Below are positions 9,114-18,230 of a DNA stretch of 64,000 bases, piece after piece; positions within the stretch are counted from its first letter, which is position 1; each line of letters opens with the position of its first letter. The DNA comes from Bradyrhizobium agreste. Lineage in GTDB: Bacteria > Pseudomonadota > Alphaproteobacteria > Rhizobiales > Xanthobacteraceae. The notes beneath the pieces were generated by a model. It saw nothing but the letters and a program-made list of their open reading frames with translations. It searched no databases and had not been told where the DNA came from. Made by a program: the position numbers and the translations under genes. Where the stretch lies: the NCBI RefSeq assembly GCF_016031625.1, contig NZ_JACCHP010000001.1, positions 1 to 64,000 on the forward strand, read 5' to 3'.

Positions 9114-10130
9114 GCACTTCGCCGGGCTGAAACGAGCAGACTGTTCGGTCGTTCAGGCAATTAGCGCAGTGCATCGCGCGATAACACGCAGATCGCTGTC
9201 TCATAGCATCGGAGGCGGGCTATATCTTGCTTGTGCCCGCTGCGATGGACGAAGCACTACAATGCATGAGATTCACAGGCGGTGCACGACTCAACGCTGC
9301 TTGGTCGATGCTCCAGCCGCCTTGCCTAACTACCGGCGAGGCTTAACACCACAACGCGGATGTTGAATGGTAGAGTCGCGTCGTATGGTTTTTTCTTCAT
9401 CAAGCAAGGCTTGGACATCATTTGAGTGTCACATCGGTAAGTATTAGACCATCCTATGCCGCGGATCTTATGAATTTACAATAAATCTCGTCCGCTCCGG
9501 CGGCTCCGTGACAATTGGAGCGCTTCAAAAAGTCATGACAATACGCCACGTTGCAATCAAAGACATAATGCCGCAGTGCCTGCGCCGCTTGTTGGTTAGT
9601 TCAGCGACTCGCTCTAGTGACGTCACCGTCGATAGCTACAACAACGTACGCTCCTTTCCGCTCAGTATCATCGCAGCCCGCTTCACCATTCACATCGCAA
9701 TCCACGCAGGGGCACAACGAGTCGATTTTCCAGGCTGACGCCCACGCGCTCGCCGGCCTCGCGGTCTGGATCTGTTGTCGCTCAATTATGCATCGCTGCC
9801 GTTCACCAAACGGGCCGCCCATCATGACTACTTGCGCGGGTTGCGGTGAGCACGGAACCGACCCCGGCCACTCCAACCGTCCCTACTAGAAAGCAGCGGT
9901 TCAGCCTCAATAAGCTTCTTATAAGATGCGGGGCGGATCAAGGGCGCATTCAACCAACTGGAGGACTTAGGCGGATCACCACCGGATACGTCAAGGCCGC
10001 GCGATGTCGCCTCTGTTTGTCTCTCTGCTACTCTCGGATGGGGGAGTGATTGAGTCTGCCGAGGGCTAGGCTGCCTTCGTTCCATCTGCTCCCGGGATTG
10101 GCACCACTATCGCGACTGGCGAGAACATCG
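9114..10130. other. Unassigned DNA between IS66 element 1 and the acyltransferase
   Basis: About 1 kb with no recognisable gene. The last part should carry the promoter of the acyltransferase. Short frames on both strands around 9600-9890 have no family resemblance that I can name. Confidence 0.4.
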
Positions 10131-11747
10131 ATGGCGAAACAGATCCCTGCGTTGACTGGAATCCGATTTATCGCGGCAGCAAGCGTGGCAATATCTCACG
10201 GCGGCGTGTGGTTTTTCGCGGGTAACCGCCTGACGCTCGATCTCAATATTGTGACGCTTGCCTTGTTCGGAATGTCCCTCTTCTTCACGCTGAGCGGTTT
10301 CGTTATTCAATACAACTACGGTGCCGCGATTGCTCGCTGCCCTCGTAAAGCAATCCCGGAATTCCTTGTGGCGCGCGTGGGGCGTATCTATCCACTTTTT
10401 GTGGTTCTTTTCCTTGTTGAATTGCTGACGGGCCCGATGGTTTGGCACTGGCTTCTCGGAACGCCGGAGCAGGCGGCAGGGGGATTTTCCTGGCACATTG
10501 TCCCATTTGAACTCGGGATGGTTCAAAGTTGGTTCTTCGCTAACGTGGCTGGTGCCCCACCGATCTATCAGTTTGAGTCGGTCGGCCGTGTCAGTTGGTC
10601 AGTCAGTGCCGAATGGTTCTTTTACCTCGCTTTTCCGATCGTTTGTCCATTCCTTTCGCGAATCAGAACCGTCAGTGGCTCGATCCTGTGCGCGATCGGA
10701 GCAGTTACGATCGAATTGGGAATCGACTTAACGGTGTGGATCCTTCAGAGCCGCATCAATCTCTTTGCAACTCATGCTTATGGCACGGAAACGTCCCTGC
10801 CAAATTTCCGAACCAGTCTCTTAGTTTGGATCGTCTACTTCGATCCCTTTTGCAGGGTATGGGAATTTTTTCTGGGCTGCTCTTTGGCGAAACTTCATGA
10901 ACTGTGGTTGGCTCAGAATTTCAGGCCATCTCGAGTCCTACTTGATACCCTCGCAGGGATTGGTGTCGTCGCGGTAGCCTGGGTTTTTTGGTTTTCCGCC
11001 CATGAACCGCCACTTGGCTTAGAAATGAGCTTCTTCGATATAGTACGCTACAATATTGCACTTGCGGCGCCGGTCGCACTGATCCTTGTCGCGACCGCCC
11101 AGCCCCTCAGCACTGCAGGGCGATTGTTGTCGGCTAGATGGCTTGTCTTCCTGGGAGAAGCGAGCTTTGGTCTCTATCTTGTACACTCTGTCATCTACCA
11201 GCGTTTTCCGCTGGTACGCTGGCAAACCAGTAGCGAACTACTTGGACACCTCGGTGCGCTCGCGTTGGCGTTCGCCGTAGCCACTTGCCTCGCTGTTTTG
11301 CTGCACTTCATTTTTGAGGCGCCCGCAAGAAGGCTAATACGTGGATGCCTTCAAAGGTCGTCAGCAGAGCATCGCAGGCGCGTGATTCGACTGGGCTGTG
11401 CAGGCTTTGTAACTCTCATCCTCGCGGCCGTCATATATGCGGTCCAAGCTGTGACCGGCGACCACCTCACGCAACAAGGCCTTTCAGTTGTCGCTGCCAC
11501 CTATGGCGGTAATTGCCGTTGGATTTCAGTACACGGCAACGCGACGCGTGCGCTTGCCGCAGCTTGTAGTGGCAAGTACGAGTGTACATTCACAGTAAGG
11601 ACGGAGCAGATCGGTGATCCTGCTCCGGGCTGTGCGAAGGACTTCATGGCAGCCTGGATCTGCAAGGGCGATCGGACGATCCGCTCTACCTCGTTTCGAG
11701 CTGACTCCGGCTTCGGCTCGACGGTGCAACTCTCCTGCGACCACTAA
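10131..11747 (+). CDS. Acyltransferase-3 family membrane protein with a lectin-like C-terminal domain
   Basis: The 538-residue protein starts with PALTGIRFIAAASVAISHGG, the conserved N-terminal Arg/His region of acyltransferase 3 (PF01757, OafA/NodX type). It continues with about ten hydrophobic helices, including RVGRIYPLFVVLFLVELL and the typical SVSAEWFFYLAFPI motif. Such enzymes move acyl groups across the inner membrane onto surface or secreted glycans. After the last helix (LILAAVIYAVQAVTG) the final ~95 residues form a separate cysteine-rich module with GNCRWISVHGN, CSGKYECTF and GDPAPGCAKDF, resembling galactose/rhamnose-binding (SUEL-type) lectin repeats. It would be periplasmic. The frame is open to a TTG at 10050, but ATG 10131 fits the family start better. 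The gene stands alone. Confidence 0.85.
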   Translation: MAKQIPALTGIRFIAAASVAISHGGVWFFAGNRLTLDLNIVTLALFGMSLFFTLSGFVIQYNYGAAIARCPRKAIPEFLVARVGRIYPLFVVLFLVELLTGPMVWHWLLGTPEQAAGGFSWHIVPFELGMVQSWFFANVAGAPPIYQFESVGRVSWSVSAEWFFYLAFPIVCPFLSRIRTVSGSILCAIGAVTIELGIDLTVWILQSRINLFATHAYGTETSLPNFRTSLLVWIVYFDPFCRVWEFFLGCSLAKLHELWLAQNFRPSRVLLDTLAGIGVVAVAWVFWFSAHEPPLGLEMSFFDIVRYNIALAAPVALILVATAQPLSTAGRLLSARWLVFLGEASFGLYLVHSVIYQRFPLVRWQTSSELLGHLGALALAFAVATCLAVLLHFIFEAPARRLIRGCLQRSSAEHRRRVIRLGCAGFVTLILAAVIYAVQAVTGDHLTQQGLSVVAATYGGNCRWISVHGNATRALAAACSGKYECTFTVRTEQIGDPAPGCAKDFMAAWICKGDRTIRSTSFRADSGFGSTVQLSCDH

Positions 11748-12133
11748 ACTGGGCGTCTTCAGCGCTCGCGAGCAGCGTAGGCCTTCGTAGCGGCGGATGG
11801 TGAGGCCAGATATTCGCCGGAAAAGCAACTTTTGGTTACGCCTAAGCACAGCACGTGAGGAGGCGAAACCCCTGCTCCATGACCTGAAGGAGAGGCCTGC
11901 CAGTATGGGGCTAAATTCGCATCCTGGGAAGGCGCTTCCTCGAACTCCGGAACCGCCGACACAAAGAAAGATACCTCGCGCCCAAAAATCGACGAACTGT
12001 GCTGCAGAAAAGGAGCCAATGGGCAGGAGTTGGCTGTGCCCTCGACGCATTCGCTGCTTATTGCGCGATCGTGTCCCTAGACGTGGTGTAACTGGCGGTG
12101 GGACACCGCGTTCGCCGGCGAGGGCCGGACAGG
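11748..12133. other. Gap between acyltransferase and IS256 element
   Basis: No gene recognised. The right part, around 12067-12095, contains GACGTGGTGTAACTGG, which looks like the transposase-distal end of the IS256 element that follows, but no matching repeat was found beyond 13292. Confidence 0.35.
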
Positions 12134-13292
12134 TCAGCTGGCGATTGCCGGGAAGAAGCTGACGCCTCAACGGCGCGATGGTTTCCAGCGTCATGTAGCG
12201 GGCGCGCTGGACGGCCCGTTCATCATTCTGCTCGAGCAGGATCGCACCGACGAGGCGAAAGATGGCGTCCTCATTGGGGAAGATGCCGACCACCTCGGGG
12301 CGGCGCTTGATCTCGGTCGATCGGGTTGGTCGAGTGCAGCTTGGTCCGATGCTGGGGCGGGAAGGTCATGTAGGCGAGCACATCGGTCTCGGCCTCGTCG
12401 AGGAAGCCAGCGAGCTTGGGGAGAGTCGGCGACCTTTCGCCATTGGGTCTTTGCGGCCTCGGCATCGTCCTGGGCAAACGCGGTGGCGATGAAGGCGGAG
12501 ACGACGCGCGGGCCGCTCTTGCCGGCATGCGCGAGCGCGTTGCGCATGAAGTGGACGCGGCAACGCTGCCACGAGGCGTTGAGCACCTTGGCGACGGTGG
12601 CCTTGATACCCTCATGGGCATCAGACACGACCAGCTTGACGCCGCGCAGGCCGCGGCGCGCAAGCTTGCGCAGGAACGCGGTCCAGAACTTCTCGGCTCC
12701 GGACGGGCCAATATCCATGCCGAGAACTTCGCGCCGGCCGTCACTGTTGACGCCGACCGCGACAATCGCCGCGACCGAGACGATGCGGCCCTGCTGGCGC
12801 ACCTTCATGGCGTCGATCCACAAATACGGCCAGTCGCCCTCGATCGGACGGGCGAGGAACGCCTTCACCTTATCCTCGATCTCGGCGCAGAGCCGGCTCA
12901 CCTGGCTCTTGGAGATGCCGCTCATGCCCGTGGCCTGCACGAGATCGTCGACCGAGCGGGTCGAGACGCCCTGCACGTAGGCTTCCTGTACCACCGCGGT
13001 AAGCGCCTTCTCAGCCATGCGACGGGGCTTCAGGAAGCCGGGGAAGTAGGAGCCCTTGCGCAGCTTGGGGATGCGCAGTTCGACCGCGCCGGCGCGGGTC
13101 TCCCAAATGCGGTCGCGGTAGCCGTCTTGCGCTGAGCCAGGCGCTCGGGGCTCTTCTCGCCATAGGCTCCGGTCTGGCCTTCGACTTCCAGCTCCATCAG
13201 GCGCTGGGTGCAAAGCCGATCATCTCGCGCAGCAGATCCGCATCAGGGGTCTTCTCCCCGAGCGTCGGCAGGTTCATCATCTCGTCGGTCAT
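12134..13292 (-). pseudogene. IS256-family (mutator) transposase, multiply frameshifted
   Basis: Starting at ATG 13292 the protein reads MTDEMMNLPTLGEKTPDADL, then breaks near 13207 and again near 13135. The long intact middle segment contains [19 protein letters not shown], the hallmark [19 protein letters not shown], the first catalytic Asp in [10 protein letters not shown], and [15 protein letters not shown] with the second. Two more shifts follow near 12400 and 12300, after [20 protein letters not shown]. The last frame, [19 protein letters not shown], reaches the probable native end PAIAS at the stop 12134-12136 after another shift. At least four lesions make it a dead copy of a complete-length gene (~400 codons). 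Confidence 0.9.
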
Positions 13293-14272
13293 CGGTGGTT
13301 CCTCGAATCAGGTTGGTGTCAGCAACCCGACCCTACCGGCGAATCGCCGGTGACCAGCGCAAAGCCGTCCGCCCGCTACGGCGCCAGTTGAGGGCGCGCG
13401 TGCGGACGGCTTTGCTCTACCGAGCTACAAAATCACTGGGAACAGGACCTGAGCAACTTGTCGCATTGTCAAGGATTACCGTTGAGTCAGTTAAAAATAC
13501 TATTCACTGCAGATAGTGTGTTCGCCTCTTCGATACGCAGTTATCGGCATGCCCGCGGGCTGGTAGCCGCGATGTCCAGAGGTCTACGTTATAGCCACTG
13601 CTCGACAATCTACAGTCGTTTTAATCCGCCTCACAGATAACCGTGCATCGGCTCGGCGCTCGGCCGCAAAAGCAGTTGCGAGAGAGCAAGCGCCGCGCTT
13701 CGCTTCGGCCGGGAGATCTTCGCTCCCAGCCAGCCACCTCAGGCATTTTTGCTTTGAGGTGGGAGCCTCGAAGATGAAGCCGCTTTCAGCGGAAGCAGCA
13801 AAAGAGCTTCGTGCCTCTTCTAGAATCGCATTATGCCGCGCGGATGTTCGCCATGAAGCGGTCGAGCTCGGCGCGCAAGCGGGCGCTTTCGAAAGGGGAT
13901 GCACGCCACCCCTCTCCGCCGCCGTCGCTCGCCCGCTGCGCTTTTGGATGAGGCGAGCGACGGCGGCTCCGAGGGGATGGCTCGGCCGGACCCCATGATC
14001 AATTTTGCTGAACTTGACGCACAGAACTGAGACTTAGCCAAATTACCGCACTCGCCGTGTCCACAAACCGAATCCACGAGATGGCATGAGCACATGAGGG
14101 ATCGTTGGTGACTCCAGCGCTGGGAGGAGCACGATACAGTTCTTTAGCGAGAAACTGAATCGTATGAGCGTATCAACCCTTCCTCACTGCAGAAGTTACT
14201 GATCCAGGGGTATGGGTCCGTCTTGCTCCAGCGATCATCAAGCTAGTTCATGCTTGATGAGAGACGCAGACC
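13293..14272. other. Unassigned DNA with two strong hairpins
   Basis: No gene recognised in about 1 kb. Two inverted repeats stand out: CCACCTCA/TGAGGTGG at 13734-13741 and 13755-13762, and the long hairpin at 13909-13976 listed separately. Confidence 0.4.
13909..13976. repeat. Long imperfect hairpin (16-bp perfect core)
   Basis: The left arm 13909-13933 and right arm 13952-13976 pair through a perfect GC-rich core GCCGCCGTCGCTCGCC, three mismatches and a further six base pairs, with an 18-nt loop. There is no U-tract on either side, so it is not a standard terminator. It could be a REP-like element or the end of a mobile element. Only one copy was noticed in this window. Confidence 0.6.
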
Positions 14273-14280
14273 CCATCGAA

Positions 14281-14308
14281 AGGCCCCCGGCGGGCATGCC
14301 GGAGGCCC
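14281..14308 (-). terminator. Probable terminator of the porin gene
   Basis: A GC-rich stem (minus strand GGCCTCCGGC / GCCGGGGGCC with one internal mismatch and a 6-nt loop) lies about 65 bp after the porin stop. It is followed on the minus strand by a short TTTC run, so the U-tract is weak. Position and shape support termination of the porin transcript. Confidence 0.55.
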
Positions 14309-14372
14309 TCTTGGAGGTTAGACGTTAGGCTATAGAGTCGCCTGTTTACTCCTTCCGTTGATAATTCGATGC

Positions 14373-15905
14373 TTAGAAGTTGCGCTGAGCCCGCAGAAAC
14401 AGCACGAGGCTGTTCTGGTCCTTCAGCTCGTACACAGCGCCAGGCTTTGCGATATTTGACTGCAACGGAAGCGTCACTGTGCTCCCGCCGGCGTACTTCT
14501 GATCGAGCATCATGTACGTGAGCTCAGCCGTGAAGGCTAGATTCTTGACCGGAGTCCAAGTTGTTTTCGTACCTACGGCCGCATAGTTGAAGTCTGGATT
14601 GCAGCCCGCGAGGCCGGTTGACAACGCGAGGGTTGTGACGAACGCACCGCAAACATAACCCTTGGCTGTCCCGTTGTACCTGACAGCAGCCCAACCTCCG
14701 TAAACGGAGGAGCTCCAGTTCGGATTCCAATTGTGGTTATAGCCAGCATTGAAGCCGTAGGTTGTCGTCAGCTCTTGGCCTTTCCCCGTTACGAACACGG
14801 AGTCAGAGGCGCCAGCAATGCCAACGCTCTGGTAAGCCCCCCCTAGCCCAGTCCCGCCATACATCGCAAACGTGCTGGACATATAGTCGTGGAAATTGTA
14901 GCGGCTCGCACCGTTCGTATATACGCCCGTCAAATTGATCGAGTCACCGGGGCCGGTCGGAAGGTTCTTGATCGATACCGCGAGCTGAGCGGCCCAGCCC
15001 CACTTGTCGTCCGGATGGCCAGTCGTTTCATCAACGCCGTAGTAGGCAGCGTGATTATCATGCGCGGCAACCGAAGCTTGGAACAGGCCCCAAGCTTGGT
15101 CAAGCCGAACCCTCGCGATAAGGTCCGGAGCTCGCGTGCCACCGATATCGTTTGCGCCGTACGCCCCGGTCGCCAGGCCTATTGCAGTCGCGCCGCTCAC
15201 GTTCCGAATGCTGGTCGTATCGTGAACCGTTTGATCTTGGGCCGAGAACGAAGCCGTAATGCCTTGGCCGAAGTCCGCTGTATACGTGATCTGATTGACT
15301 GGATCCCAGCCGCCGCTGCCTGGCAGCTCAAAGTTGTTGCCCGGGTATTCAGCCCAAGGTGTCCTGAATTGCGATTCCGCTTTACCGAAGGTAAACCCAG
15401 CGAACTGGATGAAGGCGTAATAGAGGCCAAGAGAGCCGCCCGCGACCGAACCAGCCCCATTCGTTCCTGCCGGCGCCGCGTTATAGGCCGTCGAACCATT
15501 CCCGACAGATGTGCCCGCACCATTGTATCCACCGGATCTCCAGCTGAACACAATTTCAGAGAAGCTTCGAACGACGCCGTATTCGGTCGCCGTACGCGTA
15601 TCGATTTGCAAGTCTTGACGGGCCAAGGTGTTGTAATAGTTGCTGAGGCGGTTTCGCGCTCCACCCAAATCGTTGTTCGGGGCATCAAAGTCGGAGTGCG
15701 TGTTGAACACGGTGTCAGCACGCAAATAACCGCCGAGCTTGATGCACGTGTCAGTTCCGGGAATGTAGTAGAACCCCGCGCCATACAAGGAGCAGATCTT
15801 CACATACTCGATCGCCTTTGCCTTCACAGGCAGATCGGCAGCTTGCGCTCCGGTACCCGCGAGCATAGCCGCAGAACCGAGGATGAGACTCTTCGTCAGC
15901 TTCAT
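14373..15905 (-). CDS. Outer-membrane porin (Porin_2 family)
   Basis: The 510-residue precursor begins MKLTKSLILGSAAMLAGTG and has an AQA-A signal cleavage site near residue 23. The mature start (DLPVKAKAIEYVKICSLYGA...CIKLGGY) with two cysteines is the signature of the alphaproteobacterial Porin_2 family (PF02530). The rest is alternating glycine/aromatic beta-barrel sequence, and the protein ends in the outer-membrane signature LVLFLRAQRNF with C-terminal Phe. It would form a general diffusion channel. It is transcribed away from a MarR regulator, with a clear promoter at 16021-16049 and a hairpin after the stop. The length is near the family norm (480-530). Confidence 0.94.
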   Translation of the reverse strand: MKLTKSLILGSAAMLAGTGAQAADLPVKAKAIEYVKICSLYGAGFYYIPGTDTCIKLGGYLRADTVFNTHSDFDAPNNDLGGARNRLSNYYNTLARQDLQIDTRTATEYGVVRSFSEIVFSWRSGGYNGAGTSVGNGSTAYNAAPAGTNGAGSVAGGSLGLYYAFIQFAGFTFGKAESQFRTPWAEYPGNNFELPGSGGWDPVNQITYTADFGQGITASFSAQDQTVHDTTSIRNVSGATAIGLATGAYGANDIGGTRAPDLIARVRLDQAWGLFQASVAAHDNHAAYYGVDETTGHPDDKWGWAAQLAVSIKNLPTGPGDSINLTGVYTNGASRYNFHDYMSSTFAMYGGTGLGGAYQSVGIAGASDSVFVTGKGQELTTTYGFNAGYNHNWNPNWSSSVYGGWAAVRYNGTAKGYVCGAFVTTLALSTGLAGCNPDFNYAAVGTKTTWTPVKNLAFTAELTYMMLDQKYAGGSTVTLPLQSNIAKPGAVYELKDQNSLVLFLRAQRNF

Positions 15906-16020
15906 GGATAGACCTCCAAGTTGAAATATCGCTTCCGTCCAGATCCGCCGCGACGAGCCGCGCCCCCATTGGGCGGTGCTGACGGAACGACTTCGAGGCG
16001 CCCCCTCTCCGTCCAGTCCC

Positions 16021-16049
16021 GTATAGTTCGCTCCAACAATTGCTTCAAT
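16021..16049 (-). promoter_or_regulatory. Porin promoter (alphaproteobacterial sigma-70 type)
   Basis: On the minus strand, ATTGAA (16044-16049) is followed after exactly 17 bases by CTATAC (16021-16026). This compares with the rhizobial consensus CTTGAC-N17-CTATAT. The AT-rich tract AATTAATTAATT lies just upstream. Transcription would start near 16014, giving a leader of about 110 nt. Confidence 0.65.
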
Positions 16050-16130
16050 TAATTAATTTCATGTATCCTTCTATTGAGCGCGATAGTTGCGATTCAGCAA
16101 CAATCGCCGGTTTGCATGGAAAGAACATCT

Positions 16131-16173
16131 AAAGAAACAAAAAAAGAGCCCTCAGGGGGCATCCCGAGGGCTC
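16131..16173 (-). terminator. Strong free-standing intrinsic terminator
   Basis: The arms GAGCCCTC (16146-16153) and GAGGGCTC (16166-16173) pair perfectly, with three more G-C pairs inside past a one-base bulge. On the minus strand the stem is followed by TTTTTTTGTTTCTTT. The terminator lies 230 bp upstream of the porin start, so it cannot be the porin's own terminator. Confidence 0.85.
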
Positions 16174-16219
16174 CATTTGGAGATCTAACATGACCGTCGA
16201 CGTGCGCGTCCTTCGGTCT
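16134..16219 (-). ncRNA. Candidate small RNA between marR and porin genes
   Basis: A promoter (16227-16255) and a strong intrinsic terminator (16131-16173) lie only about 55 bp apart on the minus strand with no gene between them. They would yield a transcript of roughly 85 nt. A tiny frame starting at an ATG near 16191 runs through the hairpin (about 20 codons), so a leader peptide/attenuator is a possible alternative. This is inference from signal arrangement; no expression data. Confidence 0.45.
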
Positions 16220-16226
16220 GCGCCCT

Positions 16227-16257
16227 ACATAGCCGAAATAAATTGAATATGTCAATT
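16227..16257 (-). promoter_or_regulatory. Promoter with overlapping dyad operator
   Basis: On the minus strand TTGACA (16250-16255) and CTATGT (16227-16232) are separated by 17 bases. The dyad AATTGA-N5-TCAATT (16241-16257) overlaps the -35 box. Its size and symmetry fit a MarR-family operator, and the divergent marR gene starts 118 bp away. A half-related TCAATTAATT motif recurs by the porin promoter at 16047-16056. Confidence 0.55.
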
Positions 16258-16374
16258 AATTTAAGGTATGACTGGTATGTCTCGGCAATCCGCCACGAGA
16301 CGACCCCCCGCATTGCGGGCTAATGATCAGTTGTGCGCCTGCCGCGGGCATCAACATGGTGGTGAAAGACCAAA

Positions 16375-16857
16375 ATGGGCGAAAACGATCAGCTAGATAG
16401 GGCCGTTAAGGATTTCATCTGGAACATTGTCGAAATCCATTCACAGCTCGAGGAAATAAATAAGGGCTGGGCTGGGATGATGGGAATCACCGAACCCCAA
16501 TGGTTGATCCTGATGGCTATCGACGAGCTGGACCAAGGTCGAGGTGTCCCCGGGATAGCGGTCGCCAATAAGCTCCGAATTCACCCCGCTTTCGTGACGA
16601 ACCAAACCAAAAAACTTGAAGAAGCAGGTTTTCTGTCTCGGATGACATCCCCCGATGATGCAAGGTTTCTGCAGATCTCGCTGACTCAGAAGGCGCTGTC
16701 GGAAATCACAAACCTGTCGAAGATGCGAGAAGCTCTGAACTCGACAATGTTCACCGGCCTAGACGAGACGTCCCTCGACTACCTCAACAAGCGATTGGCC
16801 GCCATCGCCAAAAACAGCCAATTGGCCTCTCAAAAACTCAGTATCGGCGTACTGTAG
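16375..16857 (+). CDS. MarR-family transcriptional regulator
   Basis: The 160-residue protein has the winged-helix MarR layout: N-terminal helix with FIWNIVEIHSQLEEI, then ITEPQWLILMAIDEL, the recognition region VANKLRIHPAFVTNQTKKLEEAGFLSR, and the wing SPDDARFLQISLT. These dimeric repressors usually bind palindromes next to their own gene and release on binding small phenolics or oxidants. The divergent porin and the dyad at 16241-16257 are the obvious candidate targets. The ATG follows AAAGACCAAA without a strong Shine-Dalgarno. Confidence 0.9.
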   Translation: MGENDQLDRAVKDFIWNIVEIHSQLEEINKGWAGMMGITEPQWLILMAIDELDQGRGVPGIAVANKLRIHPAFVTNQTKKLEEAGFLSRMTSPDDARFLQISLTQKALSEITNLSKMREALNSTMFTGLDETSLDYLNKRLAAIAKNSQLASQKLSIGVL

Positions 16858-17329
16858 CCCCGCACACCGCCGAGTCTCTCCACACGCTCGCGCATGTCGT
16901 GAGTTGCAAGGCCAATGCGACCGTTGCGATGACAACGGGCAGCCGAAAATTGCTTCACGCACGTGACTCTGGTGACTGGCAGTTGAAGAAACTCAGCCTC
17001 GTTTCAAACGAGGCTGAATCCTCGCTTTGTGTATGTGGAAGTGACCGACGAGGTGCCGATCGTAGCGCATCCACGTCCGCTAGCGGTCATCTCATCGCAC
17101 CCTTCCTATGAGAACTCCACGACGGCTGAACCGGCGCCGTGCGCCGTACTGGACATGAGGAAGATATTCAGCTCACCGAAGGCACTTTCACCATTTCACC
17201 GTCGGATTTGCCCTGAAGAAGGTGAGAGATGCGCCTAGTCGGCGAGATCGAGGAAGCCGCCGTTCCAGGTCTCCATTTCGCTGCGTTGACCGCCAGCATT
17301 GGCCTTGGCAAATTGGCCATTAGCCTAAC
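16858..17329. other. Gap after marR with a small palindrome
   Basis: No gene recognised. A perfect dyad CAGCCTCGTTT-C-AAACGAGGCTG lies at 16994-17016, 137 bp after the marR stop, with no clear U-tract. The right half merges into the end of the IS5-family relic. Confidence 0.4.
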
Positions 17330-18230
17330 TTCCGTGATCAGCTTGGGCGGCCGCACCAATTAGGCGGCGGCAGGGGCCCATCCGGAGCTCACGGCGACGG
17401 AAGCGAATCCGGCGTCACGTTCATCGAGCGCAGCTAGTTTCGTCTTCCGGGCCATAGGCTTGCCGGCGCCAAGCGTCATCGCTGTCGGCCAATCCGCGCG
17501 CGGTTCATCATGTACACCGCGGCTACCAGCCGGCGTGGCGCAGGGATCGGCCAGCAGGCCGCGGCCATTCTCCACCAACCCATGCCCCATGAAGTGCAGC
17601 TTCGTCTCATTGCCCTAGCCTTGCGGTACAGCCTGGCATCCGGACCGGTGGCTGAAGCATAGGTGCCGTTCGAGTGCTTCCCGGCCGTGGAATCCGCTTC
17701 GACATTGCCTCCGCCGCTTTGCACCTTCGACTCGCCAGGCCATTCTTTTCTTTGACGCTCCTCTTCGGGCGAGGCCTCGCAAAGTCTGTCATCGACCGAG
17801 CAGTGATTCTGAAAGCAGCTTCCTCGCCTTGGTCTGCGCTAGTCGCGGCCAGGAAGTTGGCCGGAATGCCGCCTTCCGGCAACCGGTCGCGATTCGAGAC
17901 CCTGAATGGTTCTAGGCTGCATCGCCGACGCCAATTTCGACGAACCAGCGGAACAGCAGGGGCCACTCCAGCTGTGCCATCAAAACCCCTCCGAGCGGCG
18001 CAAATAAACGCTTGCAACGGCATCCGCCGGGGCAGGTTCTCGGGTGGCCGCCGCCCAACCGGCGAATAGGGTGCGGCAATCGCGAGCTCTAGTGCCGGCA
18101 GCGCCTCGTTCAATCGTCCAGATCGCTCGCAGCGATGACCACGCCGCACTCGCCCCACTCTTCGAACGCCGTCGGAGCCAATCAATCACGATCGCTGGTC
18201 GGCGGCGAGCACCTCTTCAAAGCCTGCTAA
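17330..18230 (-). pseudogene. IS5-family transposase relic
   Basis: Scattered pieces in changing frames align in order with an IS5-type transposase: ELAIAAPYSPVGRRPPENLP and MPLQAF near 18060-17990, then VSNRDRLPEGGIPANFLAA near 17880, then DARLYRKARAM near 17630, FMGHGLVENGRGLLADPC near 17570 and LVRPPKLI at the C-terminus near 17345. At least four shifts are needed to join them, so decay is old. The relic abuts the 3' end of the alpha/beta hydrolase-like gene (stop 18227) and may have replaced its original terminus. Confidence 0.7.

Noticed and set aside
12416..13135. 239-codon plus-strand frame opposite the IS256 transposase
   Set aside because: Antisense shadow of a recognisable transposase in GC-rich DNA.
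14889..15911. 340-codon plus-strand open frame across the porin gene
   Set aside because: It lies wholly antisense to a porin with signal peptide, family motifs and C-terminal Phe; its translation is arginine-rich and resembles nothing.
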